From Candidatus Mediterraneibacter surreyensis (lineage in GTDB: Bacteria; Bacillota; Clostridia; Lachnospirales; Lachnospiraceae): a DNA stretch of 64,000 nucleotides. Location: the NCBI GenBank assembly GCA_019118885.1, contig DWYB01000032.1, forward strand, positions 1 to 64,000. Reading direction: 5' to 3'. This document shows, piece by piece, positions 1 to 8,865 of this stretch. The notes under the pieces were generated by a model. That model made no database searches and was not told the DNA's origin. It saw nothing but the letters and a program-made list of their open reading frames with translations. Positions within the stretch are counted from its first letter, which is position 1. Every line of letters starts with the position of its first letter. Position numbers and translations under genes: made by a program.

Positions 1-138
1 ATGGAAGCCTCAGACACGGTAAGGAAGAATAACTTCTGATGGAGAGGGGAATCCCTCCTTCAGTTATTCATTTAGACTTTGTAACTATTAACCCGTAGTC
101 ATTATTGACTACACCATTATTATACTAGGAGGTATATT
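1..138 (+). other. Left edge and upstream region of the broken lipoprotein
   Basis: An open frame from base 1 to the TGA at 37-39 could be the tail of a gene that enters from the left; too little is visible to identify it. A short GGAG/CTCC hairpin lies at about 40-58. A good AGGAGG ribosome-binding site at about 127-132 precedes the lipoprotein start at 139. No promoter is assigned. Confidence 0.3.
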
Positions 139-1280
139 ATGAAACGTAAACTATTCGTTATCATGATTGCGGCATCCATGGTTATGACCATGGCAACCGG
201 GTGCGGAGGGGAGAAAAAAACTGAGCAAACTGTTGAAAGCATAGAAGAAAAAGAACCGGTAACAGCCGTAACCTTTACCGGAGAAACTGCCTTTACGGCA
301 GTGTAGGGAGAGGCGGCCGCTTTCTCTGATCTGATCTCCAAAGCAGAGGTGGAGAGCGGGTATAACCCGGAAACAGTGGACAACTATGATTTTGATATTT
401 ATGCGTCCAACGTCCAGAGTAAGGCGGGAGATGACAGCAACATCAAGGCTGTTAGCGTCAAAGACTCGAATGTCGAATTCCAGAAACCGGGACATTATAC
501 AGTAACTTATGAAGTGACCTTCAGGAAACCGATCAAAGTAGATGTGCCGGTAAAAGACGAGACGAATACATCGGACAAGTCTGATGCGTCGGAAGACATT
601 ACATCTGTTGAGATTCCAACAGATGTGGCTGTTGTTGGAAAAGACGAAGAGGATGATGTGGAAGCGGATGATATCATCCGTGAGAATGTAAAACCGGAAA
701 CCGGGGACAAAGAAGAAACAACTGCAGATAAGGAGAATTCTTCTGAAACAAAATCCAATGAAAAAACATCTTCCGGCAGCAGTAGTTCGTCGAGTAAAAA
801 TGGATCTTCGGAAAGCAGTGCATCTTCATCCGGCAGTTCTTCATCTGGCAGTTCTTCATCCGGTGGCAGTTCTTCCGGAAGCAGCGCATCAAGCGGTTCA
901 TCAGGCTCATCTGGCGCAGGATCATCCGGCGCTGCGAGCGCTTCACATACTCATTCGTGGAAAGAACATACCGCTAAACGCTGGGTGTCCAACATGGTAA
1001 CTGTAGTCGATACCCCTGCGCAGACAGTATACGGTGCCCAGCTTTACACTAAGAATGCGGACGGCACATGGACTAGCAACGGGGCAATCTACTGGTTTGA
1101 GAATGGTTTCACCAGAGATGATCTTGGCGCTATTATTAAAGATAAAATGAAGGATATATTGGAAATTACGTGAATGTTTCAAAAACTGTACCTGCTGTGA
1201 CGCATACAGAAGATCAAGGGCATTACGAGACCTATGTAGATTACTATTACTGCTCCTGTGGTGCAACGAAAAAAACCTGA
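139..1280 (+). pseudogene. Broken secreted lipoprotein (in-frame TAG plus frameshift)
   Basis: The ATG at 139 follows an AGGAGG site and encodes a lipoprotein signal ending in a lipobox-like MATGCGG. An in-frame TAG at 304-306 interrupts the protein after 55 residues. The same frame then stays open to 1173, giving an acidic stretch, a long Ser/Gly linker (about 770-945) and a domain starting HTHSW. Near 1155-1161 the reading must shift by one base to continue with GNYVNVSK and end YYYCSCGATKKT at the TGA 1278-1280. The restored product would be about 380 residues: lipid anchor, flexible linker, C-terminal His/Cys-rich domain. The function is unknown. With two lesions it is best called a pseudogene. 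Readthrough of the TAG alone would still hit the frameshift. Confidence 0.75.
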
Positions 1281-1333
1281 CTTGTGATATTGTGTCTGCA
1301 CTGGATGCGGCGGAACAAAATAAAAGGAAAAGG

Positions 1334-1366
1334 ACTGGTCTGGGCATTTTGTTCAGACCAGTTTTT
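1334..1366 (+). terminator. Rho-independent terminator after the broken lipoprotein
   Basis: ACTGGTCTG at 1334-1342 pairs with CAGACCAGT at 1354-1362 and is followed by TTTT. Confidence 0.8.
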
Positions 1367-1430
1367 AAGCTATTTCACTGTGTGCCATGAGATAAGGAAT
1401 CAATATGTCCAAACTTTCAGAAAAACAAAA

Positions 1431-1506
1431 AATTATCAAAGACAGAAATGCTAAAGTTACTTCTCCGGCTGGCTGACCTTAAGTAGATTTTCTATCTTTG
1501 ATAATT
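1431..1506 (-). terminator. 18-bp inverted repeat, likely terminator of the tRNA pair
   Basis: Arms at 1431-1448 and 1489-1506 match at 17 of 18 positions, with a 40-base loop. On the minus strand the structure lies just past the tRNA-Pro gene and is followed by a T-rich run, so it probably ends the tRNA transcript. The long loop is unusual for a terminator; a mobile-repeat origin is possible. Confidence 0.45.
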
Positions 1507-1534
1507 CTCAAAAACCGCGTAAATAAAAGAAAAA

Positions 1535-1608
<74 letters not shown>

Positions 1609-1643
1609 ATAAAAAAGGGAACATGCTCTTCGCAAATTCCCAG

Positions 1644-1715
1644 CTACGGAAAAGGGACTTGAACCCCTACTAACAGAGTCAGAGTCTGCTGTGCTGCCAA
1701 TTACACCATTCCGCA
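1644..1715 (-). tRNA. tRNA-Gln (anticodon CTG)
   Basis: On the minus strand, acceptor arm TGCGGAA pairs with TTCCGTA with discriminator G. D stem GTGT/GCAC, anticodon stem GCAGA/TCTGT, loop CTCTGAC, so the anticodon is CTG and the codon CAG. The weak first pair (T-A) is usual for tRNA-Gln. No CCA is encoded. The anticodon is wild type for CAG; it is not the CTA of an amber suppressor, which matters for the in-frame TAG codons in this window. Confidence 0.93.
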
Positions 1716-1941
1716 TCAAATTTTCTTGTCGCTCACAAGCAACATGGTTATTATAACAGACTTTGCGGAAAAATCAAGCACTTTTTTAAATTTCTTTATA
1801 ATTCGATTAATCTGGAAATTTTTCTGAATTTCCTTTTCTTTTACTAAATTTTAAAAACATTTTACAAAAAAATCCATATAATGTTCATATTTTCTCTTTA
1901 TACTTTAACGATGAAAATTCTGAATGAAAGGAGCTGATAGA
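1716..1941. other. AT-rich intergenic region
   Basis: Upstream of both the minus-strand tRNA pair and the plus-strand small gene. It should hold both promoters, but it is so AT-rich that no single -35/-10 pair stands out. No coding potential is seen. Confidence 0.4.
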
Positions 1942-2163
1942 ATGATAACGGGAGTGTTGAATACTGATTCAAATGCAGGCATCTATATTTCTGATGAAAA
2001 ACAGTCGAGAAATGTTAACGTCAGGCCGGGACAATATCTTTATTTAGCTGTTAATGATTGCTGGATACCGGTAGTTATTTGTTATTCTCCGCGATCACAC
2101 GGCTGGGTTTTTCAGAATTTGGAGAATATAGATATTGAGGGACAGAAAGTCATGATGAAATGA
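1942..2163 (+). CDS. Small DUF5348-like protein
   Basis: A 73-residue protein. The ATG at 1942 is chosen because GGAG (1930-1933) lies 8 bases upstream; the in-frame ATG at 1924 has no ribosome-binding site. There is no signal peptide or membrane segment. The pattern of a short N-terminal strand, a middle PGQYLYLAVNDCWIPVVI segment and a late GWVFQNL resembles the DUF5348 family of small Firmicutes proteins, whose function is unknown. It stands alone between the tRNA pair and the deacetylase. The gene call is good; the family call is tentative. Confidence 0.65.
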   Translation: MITGVLNTDSNAGIYISDEKQSRNVNVRPGQYLYLAVNDCWIPVVICYSPRSHGWVFQNLENIDIEGQKVMMK

Positions 2164-2325
2164 CGGAGGCGGTAAATTTACCGCGGATTTGGTCCTGTAC
2201 ACAATATGTCATGGAATGTTAATAATTTTTAAACAAAATATAGTATTTTCTTAAAAAGTACCCGTTATAATTATGATATTCTCCGATGGAGAATTTTACA
2301 TAAAAGATAAATGGGAGATAAGAAA

Positions 2326-3228
2326 ATGCTTTGGATAAAACGGCTTCTGAGACGCCGATATAACTATAATGGAATTATTCTGTGCGCACTGGTTTTTTTT
2401 GCGATTGGAGCCACGGCTTTCTGTATGGTTGCAAACAGTAAGGAGAGTGCAAAGGAAAAAGCGAGAGCAGAACAGCTGTTGAAGGGAGAAGGAAAGGAAC
2501 TGAACAGTGCCGCGGCAGCGGTGAAGAAGGTTGTGGAAGAAAAGCGGGCGGAAGTTTCATCTGTTTATCCCGGGGTACCTATTGGAACGACGGAACCTAA
2601 AGATGATGATAAGGTTGTGTACCTTACATTTGATGACGGCCCTTCGGAAAATACGAAGAAAATACTTGATATTCTTAAAGAGTACAATGCAAAAGCCACA
2701 TTTTTTATAACAGGCGCAAATAAGGATTGCAGATCTTATATTAAGGAAGCTTACGAAGCCGGGCATACGATCGGCCTTCACACCAATACACATGATTATG
2801 ATAAAGTGTACGCGTCAGATAAAGCATATTTTGATGATCTGGCCAAGGTTGGTGAAGTGGCAAAAGAACAGATCGGATTTGTTCCATGTTTTATCCGCTT
2901 CCCTGGGGGATCGTCCAATATGATATCCGCCAAGTATAACAAGGGTATCATGACAAGACTTGTGGAATCCGTTCAGGAGAAAGGTTATCAGTATTACGAC
3001 TGGAATGTTGACAGTGGAGATGCGGCAGGGTGTAATAAGGGAGAAATCGAGGAAAATGCTACGACGGATAAAATGAACCATATTATGATTCTCTTCCATG
3101 ATGCGCAGACAAAGGAGGCTACAGTTGAGGCTCTGCCGGCGATCTTGAAATATTACAGTGAACATGGATATGAGTTCCGCGCTATTGACCGCAGCAGTTA
3201 CGTGTGCCATCATAGAGTGCAAAATTAA
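2326..3228 (+). CDS. Membrane-anchored polysaccharide deacetylase (NodB domain)
   Basis: A 300-residue carbohydrate esterase family 4 protein expected to remove acetyl groups from peptidoglycan or another surface glycan outside the cell. The start at 2326 has GGGAG 8-9 bases upstream, better placed than the ATG at 2311. One N-terminal membrane segment (about residues 14-36) is followed by a charged linker and the NodB domain. All expected motifs are visible: TFDDGP (metal and base Asp near 103-104), the HTNTH pair (His152, His156), RFPGG, DWNVDSGD and LFHD. It resembles the PdaA/PgdA-like deacetylases of Clostridia. A small hairpin (ATTCTCC/GGAGAAT, 2278-2294) sits in the leader. It is transcribed alone, with a strong terminator behind. 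Confidence 0.92.
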   Translation: MLWIKRLLRRRYNYNGIILCALVFFAIGATAFCMVANSKESAKEKARAEQLLKGEGKELNSAAAAVKKVVEEKRAEVSSVYPGVPIGTTEPKDDDKVVYLTFDDGPSENTKKILDILKEYNAKATFFITGANKDCRSYIKEAYEAGHTIGLHTNTHDYDKVYASDKAYFDDLAKVGEVAKEQIGFVPCFIRFPGGSSNMISAKYNKGIMTRLVESVQEKGYQYYDWNVDSGDAAGCNKGEIEENATTDKMNHIMILFHDAQTKEATVEALPAILKYYSEHGYEFRAIDRSSYVCHHRVQN

Positions 3229-3242
3229 TTATAGTTTGATTG

Positions 3243-3303
3243 ACCATACCCTCTTCCGATAAGAAGCTTATTCGCTCTGATCGGGAGAGGGTATGGTTTT
3301 ATA
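3243..3303 (+). terminator. Strong rho-independent terminator after the deacetylase
   Basis: ACCATACCCTCTTCCGAT pairs with ATCGGGAGAGGGTATGGT, followed by TTTT. A long stem with a short AT-rich loop. Confidence 0.85.
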
Positions 3304-3472
3304 AGATGCATTTTAAGAAAAATAGAAATAAACAGAGTATTAAAGCAAGAATTCTAAAAATGTGAGCAATATGCAAATTGACGGATTTCTTCTTTTCACC
3401 TATGCTTATTTCAAGTAAAATGTATAAAAGAGTGTAGAGTAAATAGTAACTAAGAAACAATATTATCCAGGC

Positions 3473-4702
3473 ATGGTGCTGAAGACAGATATTCCAATTG
3501 TGGACGGAGTGGATGTGACGAAATATCAGAACATCCCCAGATCCGTCGATTATTTCTTTGACATTCCGGAAGAGATGCCGAAGTATATTGCAAATGTAAA
3601 CAAAGAAGGTTACGGGCTTTTGCAGGTATCGACGAAACGTCTGCGCAGCAGAAAGTTCTTCTCCTGGGGAAAATGCAATGCTTCGGATCACTGGCAGGAG
3701 TTCCTGACGGATCAGGCGGGCAGATATGTGGAGATACAGGCCGGTCTGGCAAAGACGCAGTACGGCTGCCTTCCGATGGCGCCGCACACCGCTTGGGAGT
3801 GGGTGGAACGTTACGGGCCGGTACAGGTTGATCCGGAGATGCTCGATAAGTCCGGGAAAGAGAGGACAGCATGGCTGACCGGAAAGCTGATGGAAGAAAA
3901 GATACCGGAAGAGTTGGAGAATCGCAGGATTTCCACAAAGAGTCTGGCGAAGAGCCCGGCCGAAGTGATCTGGAAGGGGAGCGGATTCGGAGCAATGCGA
4001 CCGTATACAAGAGGTGCGGAGCACCTTGCCTTTGAGATGAAAGAGCCGGGTCTCCTGAGATGGAAGGAATTTCTGGAAGCCGGAAAACTCGGGGAAAAGG
4101 ATCCGTTGGAGAGGCCGGATGAATTCTGCGTGGATCAGGAGAATTACCCGCTGCTGGAACAGGCTGTGGACGGGGAAGAAGCAAAAAACTGGTATGCATG
4201 GTATCTGCTGGGAATCGGTTATTACACGGCGGACAGGTGGGAGGACTCCCGCAGGGCGTTTGAACGGTCATGGGAACTGGAAGAAAATCCTTGGGCGGCT
4301 CACGGAACTGCAACGGCCTGCATGATGTAGGATGCAAAAGAACCGGCGGCGCTGTGGATAGCCAGAGGAATCGCTATGAGAAAAGAGGATGTTTCTTATC
4401 TTAAGGAAGGAATGAAGCTTCTGTTCCAGTGTGAATCATACGGGACGCTCAAACAGATATATGAAGAACTGAACGAGACCATGAGGAATGTCGGCAAGCT
4501 GAAGTTCCTTTATATCAGCGCGCTCCATGCATTGGGAGAAGACGGCAGAGCTTACGAACTTCTGGAAGAAAACGGCGGACTGGAGATGGAGGATATCCGT
4601 GAGGGTGAGGATTCCATCGCACAGCTTTGGACAGAACTCAAAGAATCTGTGACGGGCGAGAGGGGAGAAGTTCCCTATCGGTATGATTTTAAGGCGTATT
4701 AA
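3473..4702 (+). pseudogene. DUF5107/TPR protein remnant (5'-truncated, in-frame TAG)
   Basis: The translation matches the inner part of the large DUF5107 proteins of Lachnospiraceae: IPRSVDYFFDIP, GYGLLQ, KTQYGCLPMAPHTAWEW and YGPVQ, then tetratricopeptide-like helices. Family members have some 200 or more further N-terminal residues before this point, which are missing here, and no good ribosome-binding site precedes 3473. A TAG at 4328-4330 interrupts the frame after ATACMM. The same frame continues DAKEPAALWIARG through the ATG at 4376 to the TAA at 4702 (ending YRYDFKAY). Part of the TPR region may also be deleted. Family members are large cytoplasmic proteins of unclear, possibly sugar-related, role. 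It is a decayed gene. Confidence 0.8.
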
Positions 4703-4717
4703 GACTTATCGACTTAC

Positions 4718-4776
4718 GCCCTGTTCTGTGCTATGATTATACTCATGTAATTATAGCACAGAACAGGGCATTTTTA
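4718..4776 (+). terminator. Rho-independent terminator
   Basis: GCCCTGTTCTGTGCTAT pairs with ATAGCACAGAACAGGGC and is followed by ATTTTTAA. It separates the DUF5107 remnant from the AlbA_2 remnant. Confidence 0.85.
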
Positions 4777-4795
4777 ATGGAAAGAGGTGAAATCT

Positions 4796-5286
4796 ATGCA
4801 TTTTGATATGTCACAATTTGACTCTTACCGTGAAGATAACCGCCGCGAAGTAAAAAAAGCCAAAGACGGACTTCCAAATTCATTATGGGAGACATACTCG
4901 GCTTTTGCTAACTGTTATGGAGGAGTCATCATCCTGGGGGTAAAAGAGAATAAGGACGGAAGCTGGCATATAACCGGACTTGATAATGCGGCTAAACCGA
5001 GAAAAGACTTCTGGGATACGATAAATAATAAAAATAAAGTTTCGGTAAATCTGCTGACGGACAATGATGTGGAGATATTTGAAGAAAACAATGGTATCAT
5101 AATGGTTATCCATGTTCCCAAGGCAAAGCGTGAACAGAAGCCGGTTTATATAAATGGAGATGTGTTCAATGGTACTTTTCGCAGAAACCGAGAGCTAGAG
5201 AACTGGTAAATGAACTTGTAAAATCAGGCAGAATAGAGGCAGTAGGAAAAAATAGAGGGCGCAGATACAGATTAAACAAAAAATAA
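4796..5286 (+). pseudogene. AlbA_2-type DNA-binding regulator with internal deletion
   Basis: The ATG at 4796 follows AGAGGTG. The first 135 or so residues form an AlbA_2 (divergent AAA-4) domain: the opening EDNRREVKKAKDGLP, then the glycine motif CYGGVIILGVKEN, and GDVFNGTFRRN near the end. Intact proteins run to about 400 residues with a C-terminal winged helix. Here that frame stops at 5207-5209. A neighbouring frame (from about 5190) encodes RELVNELVKSGRIEAVGKN and a short basic tail ending at the TAA 5284-5286, which is the expected last part of the winged helix. So the middle of the gene has been deleted out of frame. No function is expected. Confidence 0.8.
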
Positions 5287-5307
5287 AGAACAGAAAGGGG
5301 TATTTTC

Positions 5308-8040
5308 ATGGAAAATACGTCTGCGAATAGAGAGAAAACCACGACGGAAAAAGCGGCGAAAAACATTAATATCGGTCTTGTCGCCCATGTCGATGCAGGG
5401 AAAACAACATTATCGGAAGGAATGCTATACTTAAGCGGGGCAATCCGGAATCTTGGCCGGGTCGATCACGGGGATGCATTCCTCGATACATATGAGATGG
5501 AGCGGGAGAGAGGGATTACAATCTTCTCAAAGCAGGCGGTGCTTACATGGAAAGATCTGGAGATCACGCTTCTGGATACGCCGGGCCATGTGGATTTTTC
5601 CGCTGAGATGGAGCGGGTGCTCCAGGTACTGGACTGTGCGGTACTGGTGATCAGCGGTACGGACGGCGTCCAGGGGCACACGGTTACTCTCTGGAGACTT
5701 CTGAGACGATATGGCGTTCCGGTCTTTATTTTTGTCAATAAGATGGACCGGGAGGAAACGGACCGCTCAAAGCTCATGGAAGAATTGAAGGGAAGACTGG
5801 ATGAAAGGTGTGCGGACTTCGGTATGCTGTTCGGCGGGAACGGCAGTCCGGATGAGTTTGAGAGCCTTGCTGTCTGTGATGATGAGATGCTGGAGGAATA
5901 TCTGGAGACGGGAACGATATCAGCGGATACTTTAAGGAGTAAGATCGCGGAAAGGAAAGTGTTTCCCTGCTGGTTCGGATCAGCGCTGAAAGCGGAAGGG
6001 ATAGAAGAACTTCTGGACGGGATCGGGGAATTTGCCGTCCGGCCGCAGTATCCGGAAGGATTCGGAGCGAAAGTGTATAAAATATCCAGGGATCCCCAGG
6101 GAAACAGGATGACATGGCTTAAAGTGACGGGCGGAAGGCTGAATGTAAAGGAGACTCTGCCCGGAACAGAAGGAAAGGTAAACCAGATTCGCATTTATTC
6201 CGGAGAAAAATATGAGCTGGTACAGAGTGCGGATGCGGGGAGAGTCTGCGCAGTTACAGGCCTGGAGCATACATATCCCGGTCAGGGGCTCGGTGGAGAA
6301 GATGATTCGGATATCCCGGTTCTGGAACCGGTGCTGACGTATCGTCTTGAACTTCCGGAAGGATGTGACGTCCACGGAATACTTAATAATCTGCGCCGTC
6401 TGGAAGAGGAAGAGCCGGAGCTTCATATCGTGTGGATAGAGGAAACGCAGGAAATCCATATCCGCCTTATGGGAGAAGTTCAGACAGAAGTGCTCCAGCG
6501 TCTGATCAAAGAACGTTACGGCGTCCTTGTAGAATTCAGAGAGGGCAGGATCATTTACAAAGAAACGATCGGAAATACAGCAGAGGGAGTCGGGCATTTT
6601 GAACCGCTGCGTCATTATGCGGAAGTGCATCTTCTTCTGGAGCCGGGGGAGAGAGGATCCGGCCTTCAGTTTTCATCCAAGTGCAGCGAGGATGTTCTGG
6701 ACCGGAACTGGCAGAGACTGATCCTGACTCATCTGGATGAAAAGGAACACAGGGGAGTGCTGACCGGATCTGCGCTGACTGATGTGCGTATCACTCTGAT
6801 ATCCGGCCGGGCACATCAGAAGCATACAGAGGGCGGGGATTTTCGTCAGGCTACATACCGGGCGGTGCGCCAGGGACTGATGAAAGCGCAGGGTGTACTG
6901 CTGGAGCCATACTATGAATTCCGTATGGAGCTTCCGATGGAAAACGTAGGACGGGCAATGACAGATATCCGAAGGATGAACGGTACTTTTGAAGGACCTG
7001 AGACAGAAAACGGACAGGCTGTGCTTACCGGAAGCGCCCCCGTATCAGAGATGAGAGGGTATCAGAAAGAGTTTTCGGCGTATACAGGCGGATTCGGAAG
7101 AATGTCCTGTACGTTGAAAGGATATGATATCTGTCATAATGCAGAACAAGTGATAGAGGAGATCGGATACGATCCGGACAGTGATATCGAAAACACGGCG
7201 GATTCTGTATTCTGCGCTCACGGGGCAGGCTATATCGTGCCCTGGTATGAGGTGGAGAAACATATGCATGTGGAAAGCGGATGGCAGGATCCCTCTTCCG
7301 GAGATGAGGCTGAGGCGGCAGCAGTTCCGCCGCGGCCGGCTGCCCGCACGATCGAGCTCACTCAGGAAGAACTGGATGCGATCTATGTACGCACACCGGA
7401 TCCGGTGAAGAGAAAGGTGAGCAGCACGCCGGTAAAAGTATCGGCTGATTCTGAAGCAGAGCGGAAAAAGAGACGTTCAGATGTGCCGGCAGACAAGAGA
7501 AAGAAGCCGGAAGGAGAAGAATATCTCCTTGTCGACGGATACAATATCATATTTGCATGGGATGAGTTGAGAGAACTTTCAGAGATCGATCTGGCGGCGG
7601 CAAGGGGAAAACTTGCGGATATTCTCTGTAATTATCAGGGATACCGGAAATGTACGCTGATCCTTGTATTCGACGCATATAAAGTAGAGGGAAATCCCGG
7701 TGAGGTTTCCAAATATCACAATATCCATATCGTCTATACGAAGGAAGCCGAGACTGCGGATCAGTATATTGAGAAAACCGTGCGAAAGATCGCAAAGAAC
7801 CATCATGTGACTGTGGCGACGTCAGATGCACTGGAACAGGTTATCATACTCGGACAGGGGGCGCACCGTATGTCTGCAGCAGGACTGAAAGAAGAAGTGG
7901 AGCTTGCGCTAAGTGAAATCCGCGGAGAACATCTCGGGAAAGGCGACATCCTGCGAACGTATCTTTTCGATTATCTGGGAGAGGATACGGCAAAAGAAAT
8001 GGAAGATGTGAGGCTGGGAAAGAAGAACTGGACCGTATAA
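5308..8040 (+). CDS. TetM/EF-G-like ribosomal GTPase fused to a YacP/Rae1-type NYN nuclease
   Basis: A 910-residue fusion. Residues about 20-250 are a translation-factor GTPase: AHVDAGKTT (G1), RERGITI (switch I), DTPGHVDF (G3), NKMD (G4), GSAL (G5). EF-G-like domains follow to about residue 670 and align by eye with Tet(M)/Tet(O) ribosomal protection proteins. The domain IV loop reads HTEGGDF where Tet(M) has its proline-containing drug-site loop. A charged linker (about 675-735) leads to a NYN domain with LVDGYNII, LVFDAYKV, YTKEAETAD, VATSD and GQGAHRMSA, matching YacP/Rae1, the Bacillus endoribonuclease that cuts mRNA in the ribosomal A site. Inference: a factor that enters the A site and carries its own mRNA-cutting domain. 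The start has AGAAAGGGG upstream. It is monocistronic, and tetracycline resistance is not assured. Confidence 0.9.
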   Translation: MENTSANREKTTTEKAAKNINIGLVAHVDAGKTTLSEGMLYLSGAIRNLGRVDHGDAFLDTYEMERERGITIFSKQAVLTWKDLEITLLDTPGHVDFSAEMERVLQVLDCAVLVISGTDGVQGHTVTLWRLLRRYGVPVFIFVNKMDREETDRSKLMEELKGRLDERCADFGMLFGGNGSPDEFESLAVCDDEMLEEYLETGTISADTLRSKIAERKVFPCWFGSALKAEGIEELLDGIGEFAVRPQYPEGFGAKVYKISRDPQGNRMTWLKVTGGRLNVKETLPGTEGKVNQIRIYSGEKYELVQSADAGRVCAVTGLEHTYPGQGLGGEDDSDIPVLEPVLTYRLELPEGCDVHGILNNLRRLEEEEPELHIVWIEETQEIHIRLMGEVQTEVLQRLIKERYGVLVEFREGRIIYKETIGNTAEGVGHFEPLRHYAEVHLLLEPGERGSGLQFSSKCSEDVLDRNWQRLILTHLDEKEHRGVLTGSALTDVRITLISGRAHQKHTEGGDFRQATYRAVRQGLMKAQGVLLEPYYEFRMELPMENVGRAMTDIRRMNGTFEGPETENGQAVLTGSAPVSEMRGYQKEFSAYTGGFGRMSCTLKGYDICHNAEQVIEEIGYDPDSDIENTADSVFCAHGAGYIVPWYEVEKHMHVESGWQDPSSGDEAEAAAVPPRPAARTIELTQEELDAIYVRTPDPVKRKVSSTPVKVSADSEAERKKRRSDVPADKRKKPEGEEYLLVDGYNIIFAWDELRELSEIDLAAARGKLADILCNYQGYRKCTLILVFDAYKVEGNPGEVSKYHNIHIVYTKEAETADQYIEKTVRKIAKNHHVTVATSDALEQVIILGQGAHRMSAAGLKEEVELALSEIRGEHLGKGDILRTYLFDYLGEDTAKEMEDVRLGKKNWTV

Positions 8041-8060
8041 AAATACAGAAAGTGGACGTT

Positions 8061-8090
8061 TTGATAAAACCAGTCGGGTGATAATATACT
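8061..8090 (+). promoter_or_regulatory. Sigma-A promoter for the ECF S component
   Basis: TTGATA at 8061-8066, an 18-base spacer and TATACT at 8085-8090. AGAGG lies before the ATG at 8128. Confidence 0.55.
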
Positions 8091-8127
8091 GTAGCAGATA
8101 AGATTATACAGAAAAGAGGAATCACCT

Positions 8128-8742
8128 ATGGAGAAAAGAAATGAAACGTTGATAAAACTGGCGCAGACAGGATTGATGGCAGCACTGTGTTTTGTGACAT
8201 TTACGTTTTTTCAGATAAAGATACCGATGCCTGGCGGAGGAGCGACATCTTTTCATGTGGGAAATGCATTCTGCGTGCTGGCGGCGCTGATCCTGGGAGG
8301 ATGGTACGGCGGTCTTGCCGGAGCGATCGGACTGGGAATCGCGGATATGCTGGATCCGGTGTATATCACGGGAGCGCCCAAGACATTTGTACTGAAACTC
8401 TGTATCGGTCTGATCACGGGATTGATCGCTCACAGGATTGCGAAGATCAATGAGAGCAGGGATAAGAAGTATATTTTCCGCTGGAGTATGATCGCTTCAG
8501 CCGCAGGCCTTGCTTTTAACGTGATCGCTGATCCGCTTGCCGGATTTTTCTATAATCAGTATATACTGGGACAGCCGCAGCAGATTGCAGAGGTACTGGC
8601 GAAGTGGAGTACGGCCACAACTTTTGTAAATGCGGTATTGTCGCTTATTATTGCAGGCGTGCTCTATAATGCACTCAGACCGGTCCTGCTGAAGACGGGG
8701 ATCATCCATCCGGGTAAGATAAATACGGCCGGTACAGTTTAA
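8128..8742 (+). CDS. ECF transporter S component (vitamin uptake)
   Basis: A 204-residue integral membrane protein with about six hydrophobic segments. The N-terminal LAQTGLMAALCFVTFTFFQI, the FHVGNAFCVLAALILGG segment and the GLGIADMLDP / PKTFVLKLCIG blocks are typical of substrate-binding (S) components of energy-coupling-factor transporters. These bind one vitamin or its precursor and share the EcfA/EcfA'/EcfT module encoded elsewhere. The sequence does not say which vitamin. It sits alone, with no biosynthetic gene or visible riboswitch next to it to suggest a substrate. Confidence 0.85.
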   Translation: MEKRNETLIKLAQTGLMAALCFVTFTFFQIKIPMPGGGATSFHVGNAFCVLAALILGGWYGGLAGAIGLGIADMLDPVYITGAPKTFVLKLCIGLITGLIAHRIAKINESRDKKYIFRWSMIASAAGLAFNVIADPLAGFFYNQYILGQPQQIAEVLAKWSTATTFVNAVLSLIIAGVLYNALRPVLLKTGIIHPGKINTAGTV

Positions 8743-8865
8743 CGCCGGACTTATAAAGGTTCAACAAAAATTTACAAATTATTTGGTGATTTTATTTATA
8801 CGGGATGGTATTATTATAAAAGTACTGAAATAGTATATTACGATTATGAGAGTGAGGTATGAGAA
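8743..8865. other. Short AT-rich intergenic region
   Basis: Separates the S component from the CD225 gene. It is AT-rich and presumably contains the promoter of the next pair, but no clear hexamer pair is claimed. Confidence 0.35.

Noticed and set aside
507..1000. Open frames overlapping the Ser/Gly linker of the first lipoprotein on both strands
   Set aside because: They result from the repetitive TCN/GGN codons of the linker and have no ribosome-binding sites.
5308..8040. Simple tetracycline resistance gene tet(M)
   Set aside because: The protein is some 270 residues longer than Tet(M), has a nuclease domain at its end, and its domain IV loop differs at the drug-contact position. Resistance cannot be claimed from sequence.
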